IMG/VR virus record: IMGVR_UViG_3300045119_000157 | Span: 1-64,000 of that record | From: a virus | Reading direction: 5' to 3' (one strand) | Length of the DNA stretch: 64,000 bases | Shown here: positions 63,802-64,000 of the stretch, piece after piece | Layout: the number at the start of each line of letters is the position of its first letter | Numbering within the stretch: the stretch's first letter is position 1 | Made by a program: the position numbers and the translations under genes | The notes under the pieces: generated by a model | The model's database searches: none | What the model saw: only the letters and a program-made list of their open reading frames with translations | Told to the model about the DNA's origin: nothing

Positions 63802-64000
63802 ACGCGGTCGAGGTCGAAGCTCTGCTGCTGCGGGTCGACGTGACGTACCCGCACGGGCAACTGTCCGAGATCGAAAGGCGGATGCGGATCGAGGAATGGC
63901 TCGACTCGTCCGCCGCGGCGTTCGACTGGCCGGACGTGGGGCGTGCCGCGTGGCGGCGATGGAAGGATCAGCGGGACCGTCCGCCGACTCCTCACCAGTT
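63798..64000 (+). CDS. Start of a small replication-region protein (partial)
   Basis: GTG 63798 to the window end, 67 codons, frame still open. NAVEVEALLLRVDVTYPHGQ, then MRIEEWLDSSAAAFDW and PDVGRAAWRRWKDQ, resemble a family I recall in phage replication regions. Its start is set by class II promoter 4. Confidence 0.55.
   Translation, partial: MNAVEVEALLLRVDVTYPHGQLSEIERRMRIEEWLDSSAAAFDWPDVGRAAWRRWKDQRDRPPTPHQ

Overview
The window is a 64 kb stretch of a high-G+C tailed bacteriophage (or prophage) of an actinobacterial host, incomplete at both ends. The evidence for a long-tailed siphovirus is a full virion gene order: terminase, portal, capsid protease, capsid, head-tail connectors, tail terminator, frameshifted tail chaperones, a very long tape measure protein and baseplate proteins. 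The actinobacterial assignment rests on base composition, GTG starts, TANNNT promoters placed directly before start codons, an LAxTG sorting signal, and resemblance to actinophage families. All genes but one lie on the + strand, mostly overlapping by 1-4 bases in translationally coupled runs.

Layout. 0-6.6 kb: an unknown gene end, a tiny membrane peptide, the probable small terminase, a ribbon-helix-helix regulator, small proteins, an ASCH protein, a beta-helix protein and the large terminase. 6.6-10.1 kb: short accessory genes. 10.1-11.3 kb: the only minus-strand gene (a Thr-rich LAxTG surface protein) and a promoter-driven, hairpin-rich non-coding region. 11.3-28 kb: an accessory block with five glycosyl- or glycerophospho-transferase-like proteins, two methyltransferases, a secreted 680-residue protein and many small, often cysteine-rich proteins. 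28-36.3 kb: portal, capsid protease, capsid and neighbours. 36.3-42.4 kb: an HNH endonuclease, an SGNH-hydrolase tail protein and a repeat-rich fibre. 42.7-57.6 kb: connectors, chaperones, tape measure and tail tip. 57.7-59.3 kb: small membrane proteins, probably for lysis. 59.4-64 kb: a GHKL ATPase/metallopeptidase fusion, a Gam-like protein, a RecT-like annealase with a zinc insert, and a replication initiator-like gene with iteron-like repeats.

The most unusual feature is a regulatory architecture repeated through the window. Thirteen promoters share a TGGACA -35, a 17-18 bp spacer holding the operator-like palindrome GTACACCGGGTGTAC, and a TAYGKT -10. In twelve the expected transcription start falls on or next to the start codon, or an equivalent position, so transcripts would be leaderless. 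Most encode the same short start, M-E-K/T-P-M, before a second in-frame ATG. They drive small accessory genes, including ones placed between structural genes, and one drives the non-coding region. A second family has the palindrome GGGTAG-N4-CTACCC over a TACCCT -10, seven bases before the start codon. No binding protein can be assigned to either from this window. The glycosylation enzymes and Thr-rich exported proteins also suggest a programme that modifies the virion or host surface.
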